The translations under genes and the position numbers were made by a program. From Pseudoips prasinana (lineage: Eukaryota > Arthropoda > Insecta > Lepidoptera > Nolidae), in the NCBI GenBank assembly GCA_951640165.1, contig OX621236.1, forward strand, positions 25,722,948 through 25,786,947: 64,000 bases of DNA, written 5' to 3'. A model generated the notes under the pieces. The model was not told the DNA's origin. It searched no databases and saw nothing but the letters and a program-made list of their open reading frames with translations. Of the stretch, positions 11,201 through 26,200 are shown piece by piece; position 1 is the stretch's first letter; the number at the start of each line of letters is the position of its first letter.

Positions 11201-14200
11201 TTAATACCAATTATCATGCGTTAACTTAAAAATTGTCACATTTTTCATACAAACTTACACCCCCTATTTTACGCTCTTGGGGCTGGAATTTCCAAAAATG
11301 CTGAAATATATATTTTTTATTTTTAACTAAAAGGCCAAATACCAAATTTCATGCGTTTAACTTAAAAATTGTCACATTTTCCATACAAACTTACATCCCC
11401 TATTTTTCGCCCTTGGGGGTGGAATTTCCAAAAACCCTGAAATACGTGATTTTTATTTTTAATTGGGAGGCCAAATATCAATTTTTATGCCATAAACTTC
11501 AAAAACGGCAAAGTTTCATACTAACTTAGCGCCCTTGTTTTACCCCCTTAGGGGTTGAATTTCGAAAAATCCTTCCTTATTCCTTGTCTACATTATAAAG
11601 CAAACATTTGTGCAAAATTTCAGCTTTCTAGGTCCAAGGGTTTGGGCTAGGCGTTGATGAGTCAGTCAGTCAGTCAGGACTTGTCTTTTTATTTATATAG
11701 ATGTATTGATTCCACATTAGGCACTAAAATGATGAACTAAATGCCCAAAACTGTAGTTTATATTTAATTGTATGTTTAATAGCTGTTGGTTTTCATATCT
11801 AAATAAAAAAAAAAAAATGCAAATAGATTTTTCAGTATTATTGTTATGATTTTGGTGCTAAAAGTGATCCCAAAGTAGGCAGAGACTGTACTAATGGCAA
11901 CCAGACAACTGATAAACATACTTATATGATCTAAATTTTGTCCTGGGTGATCATCTAACCCATAATCTCTGGCTTAGCAGTCAGATACTAACCATTAGAC
12001 CAACAAGCCAGTCATACAGATACACTTCCAGATAATTGTATACCAAAATATGGCATCACCATTACTATTTACATTTAGTTAATTAATAATAATATCTAGG
12101 GACAATGTCACACACATCATCCTAGCCCCAAACTAAGCAAAGTTTGTACTATGGGTACCAACTTTACTTTACTTACATAGAAAACATCCATGACTCAGAA
12201 ACAAATATTTGTGCTCATCACACAAATATTTGCACTTACCGGGATTCAAACTCAGGACCACCAGCTTCATAAGCAGGAGCACTACCAACTAGGCTATGGT
12301 GACCGTCAAATATTTATGGTATCTGCCATATATTGGCATTATCAGGAGAGTTGACTGTGTTAAATTATAATATGTGTTTTTAATTGCAGGTCCTTTGATA
12401 GTCTCACAGCAGATTTAACAAGGGTGTTAGTTGATAATGTTACTTTGCCTAGTGGTGTCAGGACAATATATTCACTTGAGGGTAGAAAAGTAAGTTGATA
12501 TTTTTATAAATACACACAAAAGGATTCTCATATTTTCTCATTTTAGTCTTTATTAATCATTGATATGCCTATTCATGTAATCCTTTGATTGCCACCTCTG
12601 ATTACTCGATGTCTTTGCATTCTAAATCCTTGCAAATATAAGGAGATAGTAGCAAAGGTATCAATGATAATTAAACACATTGTTTACTTAAGTTGAGCAT
12701 GTATTCATGTATGTTTTTAATGAATACCACAAAAATAAATGAAATACAATTTTAATACTGTGTTTGGGAAGAGACAACTTGATTCTTGATAGAAAATGGT
12801 TCCCTGCATGCTACAAGTATTATAATCAAAACTGACGAGAGTTGCAAGATAGTGAATACTGTAATGAATATAACTCACAACACTCACTCACTCAATTGTC
12901 CTAAACTGAAGTTATCCTAAAGGCATTGAAACTGTTGGCTGAGTCCAATATAAAATTAATTATGTGACTTATTAGGTTGATTATTGTGAATTTCAGACAT
13001 TATATAATTCTTTTCACAGATAGGTAAACTGGATGATCTAGAAGATGGACAGTCATATGTTTGTAGTGGGTTTGGCGAGCCATTCAAACGTCTAGATTAT
13101 GAAGCCAGTGCTGTGACCCCTCAGTCATTCAGATTAAGTGGACCTGAGTCTCTAAGTGACAGCTCAAGTCCATCTCCAGCCAGAGCTAATAATAGGGTGT
13201 CCCGATATTTGCAGGTAATTATTTCTTTTGTTGTTTTTTAGTTGGAAGTTGAATATCATGTAGGAGACAGTCTTGCAAGGGCAGAGTCTCAACCAGTACA
13301 TTATATTTAACGATAATCACTATTTTGTGTGTATTATTAAATTTCATATACTCCATGACAAATAACATGCCTTTGCAAAGCCTCACCGTTATCTTAACAG
13401 ATTGAGTATGCTCAGATTATGTTATTTTCCTGAGGAAAAGCTATACAGAGTTTGTAGTAGAATTCATATTAGAGTTAACTTGTCACTAGATATATTGAGT
13501 AATACAATAAATGTGTGACATCATAGCAACATTTCATTATACAGTTACTATATAATGTATATATGATTTACATAGGTATATCATATATACACATATAGTA
13601 ATACCATAGTATAAAGACATTATACAGTAGTTAACATCTGAACACTGCTCTGACCAACTGATGTTGATACAGTGCATTTGCATAGTAAATACTAAATAAA
13701 TTTCTGGCTACACCCATAAGACTAGCCTGAGTAATACTATAAGATCAGTTTTAGTGAACTACAGATTTTAAGTCATGGTATAGTCAAGATGCCGAGGAAA
13801 AGCAAGTCAGCGAACATAACTATGTCTATGTCGTATTTCTTCCAATATCTATAAGATGACGCGAAGAGCGCGTTGGTGTCGTCTGTAAAATAACTTCATT
13901 TGGTTGGATGGGTCATTTGACACATTAATATCTTATAGCTGCACAGACTATTCACCCCAATTGTCCTCCCCGTAAACACCGTCGTCATCATCATCATCAG
14001 CATAAGACTACAAACAAAACAATAAATTGGACTACTGAAAGTCAAATTTATTTTTTTACATGTATGAATTGTGTTTAGTAAAAATCATTTAAAATTGATG
14101 ACTTTATATAAGTATATAAGCATTTTAATTAAAATCACGAAAAGGAGTTGGCATCCTGCTGTCTTTATTTTGTCATTAAATATTACACCATTTGTTTCGC

Positions 14201-17200
14201 GAAAATATGCATATGATTTAACTTTGTTTTCATTTTTATGTGCTATTTATTAGCAGTTTTAATATAGGATAATAAAAAAAACCGTCGTTTAATATGGATG
14301 GTTGGATGAACGGTTTTTTTTAATAATAATTTTTGTGTGTGCGTGTATTAACTTTTATGAGTAATTGTAGGCAAATGGTAGTAGTGCTACCGGCAACGGG
14401 ACAGCAAGGATAAGTCCGGCTGGGGACAACGTAGTCCGACCACGCATAGTCACTATTATTCGAAATGGAGTAAAGCCCAGAAAGGTAAGCCAATTAATTT
14501 ATGCCAACACTACACATTTGCATACTTACTCAAATTAATGAAGAACTTTTCGAATGAGGGCTTTTAAAATTTTGACGTGTGATGAAGAATGATAAAAGCA
14601 AGTGGTCTTGCTATTACTCATGTTTTGCGTTCGCTACCCGCACGTATAAATATTTGTGTGATCCTTATGTGGATGGTATTAGTCTAGGTGTTTTTGAAGT
14701 CCCCCCACGATACAGGTATTCATTTCCCCATTATTTATACATATACTTAGTTATTTTTTCTACAAATTCCATTTATTTTATACTACGGCAGTACGTCCGT
14801 GTCCTTATTTAGAATAGAATATATTTATAGATATTAAGCATCTATAAAATAGATCGTATAAGTAAAACCAATGTTTCACATGTTTTGCCACTAATTGGCT
14901 TACAAATGTTAGGTACTATCTGCTCAATACAATATTGTACTCGCCAGAAAAATAACCATTTTTTGCATAGGTAATACAAATAATCTATTATCACTTCAAA
15001 GATATTATAATAGAATCTCTAACACAGTTAAATCAAAAGCAATTTATTAATTATTTTTCCAAAAATGTTTTTCCAAAACAAATATATTTTTTCATAATTG
15101 ATTAATTATTTTATTGCTAAAAAAATATTGATTAGCGATTCTTAAGTTGACATTTAAAACGGCTGATTGGTGATTCCCTTATAGTTTTCGGGATCTTGCT
15201 ATAAATACACTTTGACAGCAATAATGAAATTGTGTGTGATATTTGCGCACAAATACCACACACGATTTAGGCCTAACCATGAAAATAGTTCAGGATACTC
15301 TTTAACAAAAATCTGCTAACTATCTGTAATATGTATAATCCAGTCAGTCTGTGTTTTTAATTCTTCGTAATATTTATTCTTCGTCACTATTTCCCCATGC
15401 GTGCTGTATAATTATTACCGGAAAATCATGCATCAATAGCAGGAACTTGATGTGAAATTAATGTGTTTAATATCAATACGTATTGTGTTTATGATGCCAG
15501 ATAAAATTATATTTGATAACTAGATAATTTATCACAAGTGTTAGGAAGAAACAATTAGTTGAAGAGTGACACCCAATCAAAATTCGTGATAATGCATCCT
15601 TGACACTCCTAAATTTGATGACAGATATATGAACAGTATGTTTAGAGAGTTTAGTTAGTCTTGTAGAACATGCCGGCACACCGCCAGCATAGCAGGATTG
15701 CGGCGCGGCATCGTCTTGGCATGGGCGGGATGGGTTGTAATGTACTGAATTTAATTAGTGTGCACACTCAGAGGCGTCAAGCACTGCAGTTAACGGGTCG
15801 GCTAAGCGGCATGTACTGTCATGCCAGTTCACATTTTAAAACAAATATCATATTGTGTCAGACATGTTTGACATTAAATGACACAGAAAGCTAAGAAATT
15901 AAACCACTTTGGTGTTTATCCATCCATGGACACGAATAGGTAAAAATGGTGGAACACTGCGCACGGAGCTGGAAATATGTATCCACTTCTCAATTCAAGT
16001 GTGGCTATATTTTTCTGCGCAGCTTTCCTCATCACCGGTTACGACAGATTCGTAAAGATGTAATGTATAAAAACGTAATATTAGAGTGTTCCTGTTTAAA
16101 CGGATTTGAAACCATTTGAAATTGATTCGGTATTCTGAGACATGAGGACATGTAAAATATGTATAGATCTTCAGTGGCAACCAAATATTCTTTATACATT
16201 TTCCTAATGCCCAGTGTGGTCACACTTAAAAAGCACTAAATGCCCATCCCATTAATCCGAATACTTCTCCTATGCCTTCACTGTTGAAGCGGACAGACAG
16301 ACAGACTCACTACCTTTTTTCTTCGCCCTAAATATATCTAGGTCAAAGATGAGTGAATATATGTATTATTTAAAGATAATAAGATTAAACTCTAACTACT
16401 ATATATGGCTTACACAAATTGTTTTCCTGTGCGGGAATCGTCCCCGAAACACGTAGTAGCGAGGTGACTACCTTAACCACTGCGGTACACGTGTAGTCAA
16501 GGGTAGTATTAATGTGTGTAGTTAGAGATTTTTTTTAGAAATATGTACGTGTAATATGTGAATGATGTGTGAATTTTTATTTCTATATTTAACTTGTCCT
16601 GTGTGTAAAAAATATAGAAATCAATAAATAACTTATGGGTTAGTTTAAAATACCTACACCTGAAGCTAACGGTGTAATAGAAACCGATCATATATCTTGT
16701 AGTAGATCATAGTGTGTATGCATGCACTGTACAGTACAGTGGTCGCCTTATAACTACTGGATTATAATAAATCTTGTGATATTTGCAGGGATGCTCAGTC
16801 GATAGTAGATTGAAAAAATAAAAATAACATATACATTTTATTTTAGTCTCTATATGTCTAAGAACTAAACTATTTTTAATAACATTGCATTTCTTTCTAA
16901 AATAGACGAAGTTCTTATGAAAAAGACATTTTTAGTTTTGTCAATTCGGTTCTGACGCCAAATACTGGGTTAAAATAAGCGTCACTTCAGAACCTATGCT
17001 CCCGGTGCTTGTTTAGCGCACAGTTTTAGTAGTTTGACAGTTCTATGTATGTCCTGTGATTTTCATACATGCTATATTAGAGAGGGATGTAATGGCATTT
17101 CATTTAGTTCAATCGCCAGCATTATCTATTATCGATACTTAACATACGAAATTTCGCGCATTGTATTAATTTATCCCAATGTAATGTAAACTAGCATATC

Positions 17201-20200
17201 AATGAACTGTTAAACAAATACATAGGTCTATAACTAGTAAAAAAATTGAATTAATTTAAGTAGAGGAGTTAGCGCTTAGTTTGAAAAGAAAAATGTCACG
17301 GACGCAGTTGTGTATGTGGAAATAAATTAAAAAAAACTTGAGAGGTGTCAAGGGACACCAGGATGGAACGAAGTTATTTCTTATTATTTATTATGTACAA
17401 AAAGGTTTTTGTACATAATAAATAATACAAATAAAATAAACAACAATATACACTCAACAAAAATAATCGTCGCGACACCACACTGTTAAATGCGAAATAT
17501 CTGGCTTGCTTTCTATAAGAGAGAGAGAGAGAGACAGACAGAGAAAAATGCGCACGCCGCACAGCAGCAAAAAGTGTCGTGACAACTTTTCGTAAGATTT
17601 TTTTCCGTCTAGCCCCCTTTCACAGAGCGCGATAAGGAACTTCGTTCCAAAAAATTAAGTCTGGTGGTAACATAAAAAAATAATGTCAATATACATTTTA
17701 GGTTTGCAGACTATTACTAAATAAACGCAACAGTCCTACGCTAGAGCACGCACTTGCGGCCATCACAGAATGCGTCAAACTAGACACGGGGTGTGTTCGG
17801 AAAGTGTTCACAAGAGCCGGCAGTGTCGTCTCAGCGTTACACCAATTCTTCGAAACTGAGGATGTGTTCTTTGCATATGGAAACGAGAGGTAAGACAGAG
17901 AGTATAAGTTTTTATTGCCTAATTTTTCTCTCATATTTCAAGTGCTTGATACAGTCTCTAAAACAGATTGCGTTCAATTCTTAGAATAATAAATTTAGTG
18001 TTCTCGCACAAATCCTACTTTTTACATGTTTATTACACAATGAAGAAAAAACATTTTGTTGAAAGGAATGGAGATAGTTTATACCCTATACATACCCTAA
18101 AGGATTGAACACATAGTCTATAATAATAATTCTGTACTTTTGCTTATTAAAAATAATTAAAAAAAATACAGTGTTTTGAAGGATAACCAACATAACCAAT
18201 TTCCAGCATTTTTATAATTTTTCTCTGGTTATTAGTTTGTCTGTTTGCCTGTGCACACGTCACATAAAATATACGAGATCAATGTAGATAAATTTTATAC
18301 GTAAAAATGATATGCAGCTTGGAATATTACTTAGTTTTATTTCATCGAATCGGTTTACTCTATACTTTATTATTATATATTAATTTAGCCATGGTGAATA
18401 TTCTCAGGTAGTTTTGAAAAAATCCTACGCGATCTTATTGTTGTCGCCATCCATCAATAGGACTAAGAAATTACGAGACGAACTTTATGGTGTAAAATAG
18501 GTACACCACTGAAACGTTCGCATATTTTCTTTAATTCAAATGATTAGTTGTAATTATATAACGTTTTTTTTAGTTTTATACAGACCATCCTTATGCGTAA
18601 CCGTTTCTCCCTAAGATTGACTATCTTGAGCTATCTATATCGTATCTACGATATTTGTGGTTACAGTTGGTGGTTTTCCTTATCAAGTTATTAGAAGTAT
18701 ATAGTTGTAGTATATATCTAATGTTATATTCCATTCGTGACTTCGTTTCATATTTATGAATAAATATAAATTACAAACATAATATGTATATTTTCACCCA
18801 CAGAGTTAATCAAGAAGACTTTGAGTTGGAATTCGAAGAAAATAAGGCTGTGTTACAATGTAGAAAAACTCCAATATCTAGAAATTCCAGGTAAATATTG
18901 CAAAGGAGACATCATCTTTGTAAAAAAAAGAAAAGCTTGGAAAGTTTGCAGAAATTTCGCGCTTGGGTCTTTGATTCAATCCTAGGTGGCTACCGGCTAA
19001 GTCGCCGAACATCGTTTTCGTGAGCGGCGTTCAAATAGATGAAGGCTTTTTGTTACTAAATCATTCGAACAATCGATCAATTGGCTTCAACATTGACAAT
19101 CGATTCCGGACCATTTATGACGCCACATGTGCTCATGGCAGCCGAATTAACTATTGATTAAGTCATTTTAACCTTTATTTATTTGAACGCCGATCACGAA
19201 AACGATGTACGGTGACTTAGCCGGTAGCCCTCCTGATGTTTTTATAAACCTGGTTGATTTGCTATAGGAGTGGGCCCAAGCCGCGTATGCCCGTGAAGGC
19301 GGGTGGCGGTGCCGCTCGAGCTGCCAGTGCTGCGGGCGCGGGCGCTGCGGGAGATGCTGCCGACGATACTGCCGCGCCGCTGCTGCCGCAGCCACTGCGG
19401 CTGAAGTATAGCGTCGGCAGGATCATAGGTAACATTCTCAGTTATATTTAGCAAGCTCATTGCTAGCATTTAGGTTATGGAGGTATAAGTTATCAAAATT
19501 AACTTATCCAGTGTAGAAAACGTGTTTTACGGGATTTTCTAAATAATCCTTATTGAACCTAGATCAGTTATTTAGATGTAGTCACATTCATACGCTTAAC
19601 AATCTACGGGGCAGCACAAAAATCTATGTAAATAATCTTCGGGCCGGTTGGCATGGTTGGTAGATAGCCTTTAACACCGAACGTGTCTGTACTGTCTGTG
19701 AACGTGCACGAACATGTCTGTTTGTCCTTAGTCTGAATGTTATTATCTATATAAGCCTGTATTTACCAAAGACATGGAGTATAACAGTTATCTGTTTTCC
19801 ATAGTAAAAGCTCTGCTTAGTTTGGGATCGGATGGCCGTGTGTCAATAATGTCCCACGATATTATCTCTTATTTATACTGTTAATTTGATTTACACACAT
19901 GGAACATATTAATATACCAACAAAATTAGTACAATTAATCCGTGTCCTTTGAATATGTCTGTGTCTCACTAATAATTATGAGTTTTTATTTAGATATCAT
20001 GGAAACTGTTTACATCATTTATTCTGCTCTAACGTTGTGATTAGTTTTGGCCGCGGTAGATATACGAGTTTGATGATCGTAATAAATCTTAAATGCAACC
20101 AACATCAAAAGAGAGACATCGGATTTCTATATTTTTCGTTATCGGCCTTGAAAATGGCCTCGTTACAGATGTGTACAGATGACGGAGTTCGAAACTAGGT

Positions 20201-23200
20201 CGAGAAGTGCAGGATATGATTTCAGACTTCATTAGTAATAGTATGATTTAAATTCTCATGTAAACTATTTCCAAATGGATGGAATTCCATTTAGAAATAG
20301 TTTAACCGCGGTCTTAGGCTTCAGCTCTAGTGACTCAACTCGTCATCATGTCAGCCGAACTTGCTTCATGTCCACTACTGACAAAAGTCCTCCCCAAAAG
20401 ATTACCACAAAGTTGTGTCCATCATTTGGGTGTTTTTATGAGACGGGTTGTCGATCGCAGTATGATAGTCGTTGTAGACAGAGACGCTGATGGCCGGTCT
20501 CTGGAACATATTCTTTCTGGACGACTTCTACGCGCCCATGAGATGATATGCACGAAATTCTATGACGTCAGCCACACAGCATTAGACCCCTGAATAAATG
20601 GTTGCAACAATATGTGATGTAACTCCACCTTACAGACACACATTTCGTTGTGTTAATGTTTGTTTCCTGTGTGTAAGTAAAGTCGTCAGAGCTCATCGGT
20701 GTGGGGGAAGGGTCGGCAACGCGTAAGTGATGCCATATGCTACAAGCATCAAAAGTGGGCTGACTTCAAATTGACCAAAGTTCTGCCGGTTTTACGTGGT
20801 TAAGTAACGAACACTTCTTTTAAAGACTCGTCCAACTTGCCGATTATGCTTTTTCTAAGAACTACTTTAGGCGGAAGCTAGGTCTTGATAAGTGAACTAT
20901 GGTTAACCGTAATGGTAATAATTCAGCTATCAGGCACCATTTATCAGTTCCCGGCCCACAAAAAATAACAGGGCAAACCCATACCATCCCGTAAGTATCG
21001 TAAAACGCCTAGTCCTGCCATACATAATATAGAAAGTAAAATTAATTTGTTCAACAAGATGATAATGTTTTTGTCGCACTCCAAATGAACGGCACTGGCA
21101 GATCAAATTTACGAATTCTCGTTGTTACAAGGGGGTATTAGTGCAATTATATTCACATTTGCATTTGAATGATCATTAAATGGCAACACTTTTTAAACTT
21201 TTAGCATTTACAAAATCCACAACTATCGTTGTTCAAAGCACAAAACTAAGGCAAGTGTGGTTGGGCTGTAGCGTAATGGGAAGGATCTGCGCAAGCAGCT
21301 TAGTTACTCGATACATGGCAATATACTGTCCCTGTCAGCCTTGAAGACGAGACAACAAATAGTCATAACTAATGTTAGCTATATACTCTACATAATAGAA
21401 TATGAATATCTCACCATATCTTTCTTGTTAATAGGTGACGGCAACTTCGCTGTTGTACGGATATGTAAAGACAAGACCACAGGAAAAGAGTATGCTCTCA
21501 AAGTCATCGATAAAGCCAAGTGCAAAGGGAAGGAACACTATGTGGAAGCAGAGGTACTATTCTAATATTTTTACTTTATTATACCACCAATTTGATTGTC
21601 ATTATATGTCTCTTTCTTACACCTAGTATGAAAAGGACAGGATGTACATGGAATGCTCAATTTTAGCAGTTTGAGTCCAGAATTTGTTAACAGTTTCTAA
21701 CTTATCTTCCGACAATGTTGTTATTGGTTTTAAGGAAAGCTTACAGACCTAATGACATAACATAAAAAGAAGTATATTGTAACAAAAATTGCGAATATCA
21801 AACTTCTACATATAAAAGAAGTTACGCGGAAAAACTAAATTAATAGAACTGAAAACTGCCCCGCCGTTTTCATAAGCATTTGAAATGTTTGAAAGAAAAG
21901 TAGGGATAACATAATTAGTTTAGTTGTAAATTTGAAATAACATTAATAGCTCCATCCAGTGTGAGTGTACCCTAACTTCTATCCTCTCACTACTATTTAA
22001 AATTAGCTTATAAAAATGTGTCACACGCAATTGCTGAAGATAAAAGATGCAGCAAATAATTTTTATTTGAGTTACACGAAAACAATTTTTGAATCGTTTC
22101 TATGACGCATATTGCAGCTGTTTTTAGAATAGAGAAAATATTTTGCAGCATCCCACTTTCAGACCTTTGATGTGTTGCCAACATACCAGTTATTTATTGG
22201 TTTTGATAGATATTTTTATTATAATAATGCCTTTTTAGGTGCGAGTGATGAAGAAGTTATGCCATCCACGAATTGTATCGCTTATTGAGGAACAGGAGAG
22301 CCCCGAGTGGCTCTTCCTTGTGATGGAACTGGTCAGCGGTATGTACATAATTATTAATTTATATAAAACTCGTGTTATCGACCATTTCATCATTAACAAC
22401 TTGAAATAATTACATATTTAATAAAACATGGCTTTGTTTGATGCATTCCTCTTGACTATTGTTTATATTTTTAGGTGGAGACTTGTTTGATAGTATCGCG
22501 GCCGCTTCCAAATTCTCAGAGCCCCAAGCGCGTTTGCTAATCGGCCACTTAACATCTGCTATCGCATATCTACACTCGCTTTCTATAGTGCATCGTGACA
22601 TCAAACCCGAAAACCTATTGGTAAGCTATCAACTAACAAACATAGCCGGATGCTCTCATCGGTCCGTAAGTCATTAGCGAGGTTAAGCAACTAGGCTCGT
22701 GGTCAGTCCATAGATGGGTGACCGCCAAAGGGGTTTAATTTCTGAGCGTCTCCGTGCTTCGGAGGGCACGTTAAGCTGTCGGTCCCGGTTGTAGCCATTA
22801 GGCAATGGTCGTTAAGCCATGTCTGAGGCCTACTGGGCGACCTGACAAACTCTGACACCAGGGTAACCACGGCTCATACGATAAGTAAGTAACCAAAAAA
22901 CGTATAGCAAGATAAATATATTACGCAAAGGAGTGATATTTCGGTCCTTAAGATCCATAATTTTAGTACCATTCTAATGAAAATACAGAAACAACAACAA
23001 TATTAGCTCTTCTTTTTTTATCTACGCATTAAACTTGCTTTGATTCGTATCCATAAAATCTCTCCCTAATCATCATCGGATGATTAGCCCCCGTCTTCGC
23101 GTATTAACGTAGAGCGGCAGTTGCACATATCGTCCTTCCATGTAAACGCTCGGAACTGATGTTCCACTCCCAATGAAGGTGCCATTTGGCACTTAAGCCC

Positions 23201-26200
23201 CCACTCGCCACTATAATAATATTTACAAACGGCCACCTGATCCCAAACTAAGCAGAGCTTGTACTATGGAAACTAGACAACTGATATACTACTTATACTA
23301 GTTTTCTTTTGTAAATACTTACTTATATAGATAAATTACACCCAGACTCAGGAGAAACAGACATGTTCGATTCCCACCAAGGACAGATATTTGTGTGCAT
23401 GACAAATATCTGGCCTTGGTGGGAATCACACGACCTCCGGCCTGGAAAGCAAGCATTTGCAAACCACACCAATGTAGTGAAAGACTCCTGGCTAACTGTA
23501 AAAAAAATTGTGAGGTACACTAAAAGAATTCAGCTCTTAATACAATGCGTCAGCGTGATAACTATTACAATATCCTCAGGGTCATGTATAGATTGAGCTA
23601 ATTAAATATCACTCGCTATTTTTATGTTGCACGTTGTCACGCAAATACTGGTGAGGATAGATGTCGCAGGGTAGATATATATGTACCAATTTGTCGCTGT
23701 GGTGTGAAAATAGCTTTCAGTTCATGTAAGATTTTCATTAAAAAATATTTCTAGCATGCACTAAAATTCACGATCTTGTTCGCTTCATACAAGGTTTGTA
23801 AATACTATGATACCTCTTCTTTCTAGTTCGTTTTAATCATAATTCATTCTCAATACACACTGAAATAAATAAAATGAATCTGTGTTATATATAGGAATGT
23901 CATTTGACTAATACTTAAGGTTTAGAATAGCAATCATATCCTGTCCATTCGTTTAGTAACTTTTGACAGCTTTCGACAGTAATGTCATTATTTATTGACG
24001 GGTAACGCCCACTAACGCCCGGTTCCTATATTCCAAAAACGAATCGTTTCTACTACGAATAGTTAGAATTTCTACCAGGCGTAACGCAAAACCGTTCCTA
24101 TAAAATACTAGTCGTTATCCAAATAACCGACGTCTGGTTACTAACGGATGGGAGGACGTTAGTAAGCTTATTGTATGGAGATGCGTTCGAAAGTGTTCCT
24201 ATAAATATTTTCTACTGTCACGGAACTGTCAAAATAACGAGGCGTTACTGCTTTGCTTACTAGTCGAATTCGGTCGGTTTACCAGTCGTTTGTATTTTAT
24301 TTTGGTAGTTAACATAGTGTTTGAGGAGATTTCCGTGATGTCTAGCTCTGAAACTGATAGAGAATTCATGGCTTTGTTTTCCGTTAGAAAGGGTTGATTA
24401 TTTTTCTATCTTCTAAGATTTCATAACCACAAACCTTAGATTAAATACTCAATTTAAAAACTTATTTAGAAACCATGAAATACTCTTGGACAGACGTCAG
24501 ACGACAGACGCATGCGCCATGCGCTTTCCTGTTACGCGTTTTGTTCACACTATGCACTCGTAACATCAAATTTCCAATAGTAATGATTTATAAATATTTT
24601 AAACCTAAAACGCAAATTAAATTATTACTGTAACTATAAGTACAGTAATTTGTACTATTACTCACATAATATTACAGAATAATAAATGATTTTAGTCGCA
24701 TAATTGACGTACGACGTTTTGTTATAACTAATCGTGAAGAGGAGCGAGAGGTTCATCGCGGAACGAGTCGTAGGTGGTTTAAACTACGGATGTTCGTCGC
24801 AGGTAGGGCATTGTGGAACACTAGTTTTGCATCGGTATCGGTAGCTGAATTACGGATGGTAACGTTGGTCCAATGACGGATCGTAAAATAAAGGAACCGG
24901 GCATTAGTGGAATGCTCTGTGCATAACAAACAACCACAGACTATAAATTAGAAATAAAATAAATCGTAGTAGAAAATTAAATTTGACTTATGATGTAAGT
25001 CTTGTTTCCAAAACATTGTATATCGAAGGTTAGAGTCTAATATACAAGTTTAGTATTACTGTCACTTTCAAATTAAATTATATCGCAAATGAATTTCTAA
25101 AAAAAATCTAAAAACATTAAAACCAATACAACAGTATCTTTATACTAAACATACTGTTCAGTCAGCAGTGGTATATTTATAGAGCGTTTTTTTTTTAAAT
25201 TTATAAGGCATTTATAGTTCTAATCATTACAGCTTCCTCTATAATAATTTAAACCCCTACACATATGTATAAGGAAAATAATTCGTATATGTTTAATATT
25301 AACTAGATTTTTTAGTTAAAGCTTTCAAACTGACAAATTTTTCATATAAACTTTCTACCCCTAACTCACTCTTAGGACTGAAATTAAAAAACATGCCCGT
25401 GTACTCGTACGTATACATTAATTTCTAAACAGAAGGAGGTGTGAATGTATATGGAATTTCTTACTTTGAAAATGACGGACTTCCTTACCAACAGTTTATC
25501 CGTTATTTTAAAATCGTTTCTCAGCATAAAAGAGACATCAACAATTAACTACTTCGTCCTTCGAAGAATTGGCACCGTAATAAATGATGTGAATATATGA
25601 TTCAGGTGGAAGTGGGTGTCGACGGCAGCATACGTGGGCTGAAGCTGGCTGACTTCGGCTTAGCAGTGGAGGTGTGGCGGCCACTACATGCAGTCTGCGG
25701 GACACCCACATACGTGGCCCCTGAGATCCTGCTGGAAACTGGATATGGATTGAAGGTAAGACTGGTCTATGAAAATAGGTCTATGTTTTTTCGATTACGC
25801 TAAAGCAGAATATCGTTGGTTACCTTAATCGTGGGCAAGCGAGGATATAGAAGATTGGTGGATATTATAACCTAGCCGACTTTAGTAGTCTACAATAGGG
25901 AGTAAAACCGTAATGATGTCACCATAACTGTTATGGTGATATATATAATATGAAAAGTTGATACAGTTTAGGCCGTAAGTTCTGTAGTAGTGATCGTAGG
26001 TCGTAAATTCCACCAACTTTTAATAATTTTCATGGAACATTTACTTCTAGTAATTTTCTTCCTGCTCTCGATTTCCCGTCATCAAATCGAGTTTTAATCC
26101 GCAACTCTCAAGTCAATTTATTTTAGAACTCTACGAAACAGCGTCAAGGCTTGCTTCTATAGAAGCGAGGAAAACCGAAAGCAAACCTAACAGTTCGATG

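Noticed and set aside
13790..14005. Segment with GCGCGTTGGTGTCGTC and a CATCATCATCATCAG run, possible RTE tail
   Set aside because: Only the trinucleotide run resembles the RTE tail; the flanks do not match 2890-3075 or 60780-60975.
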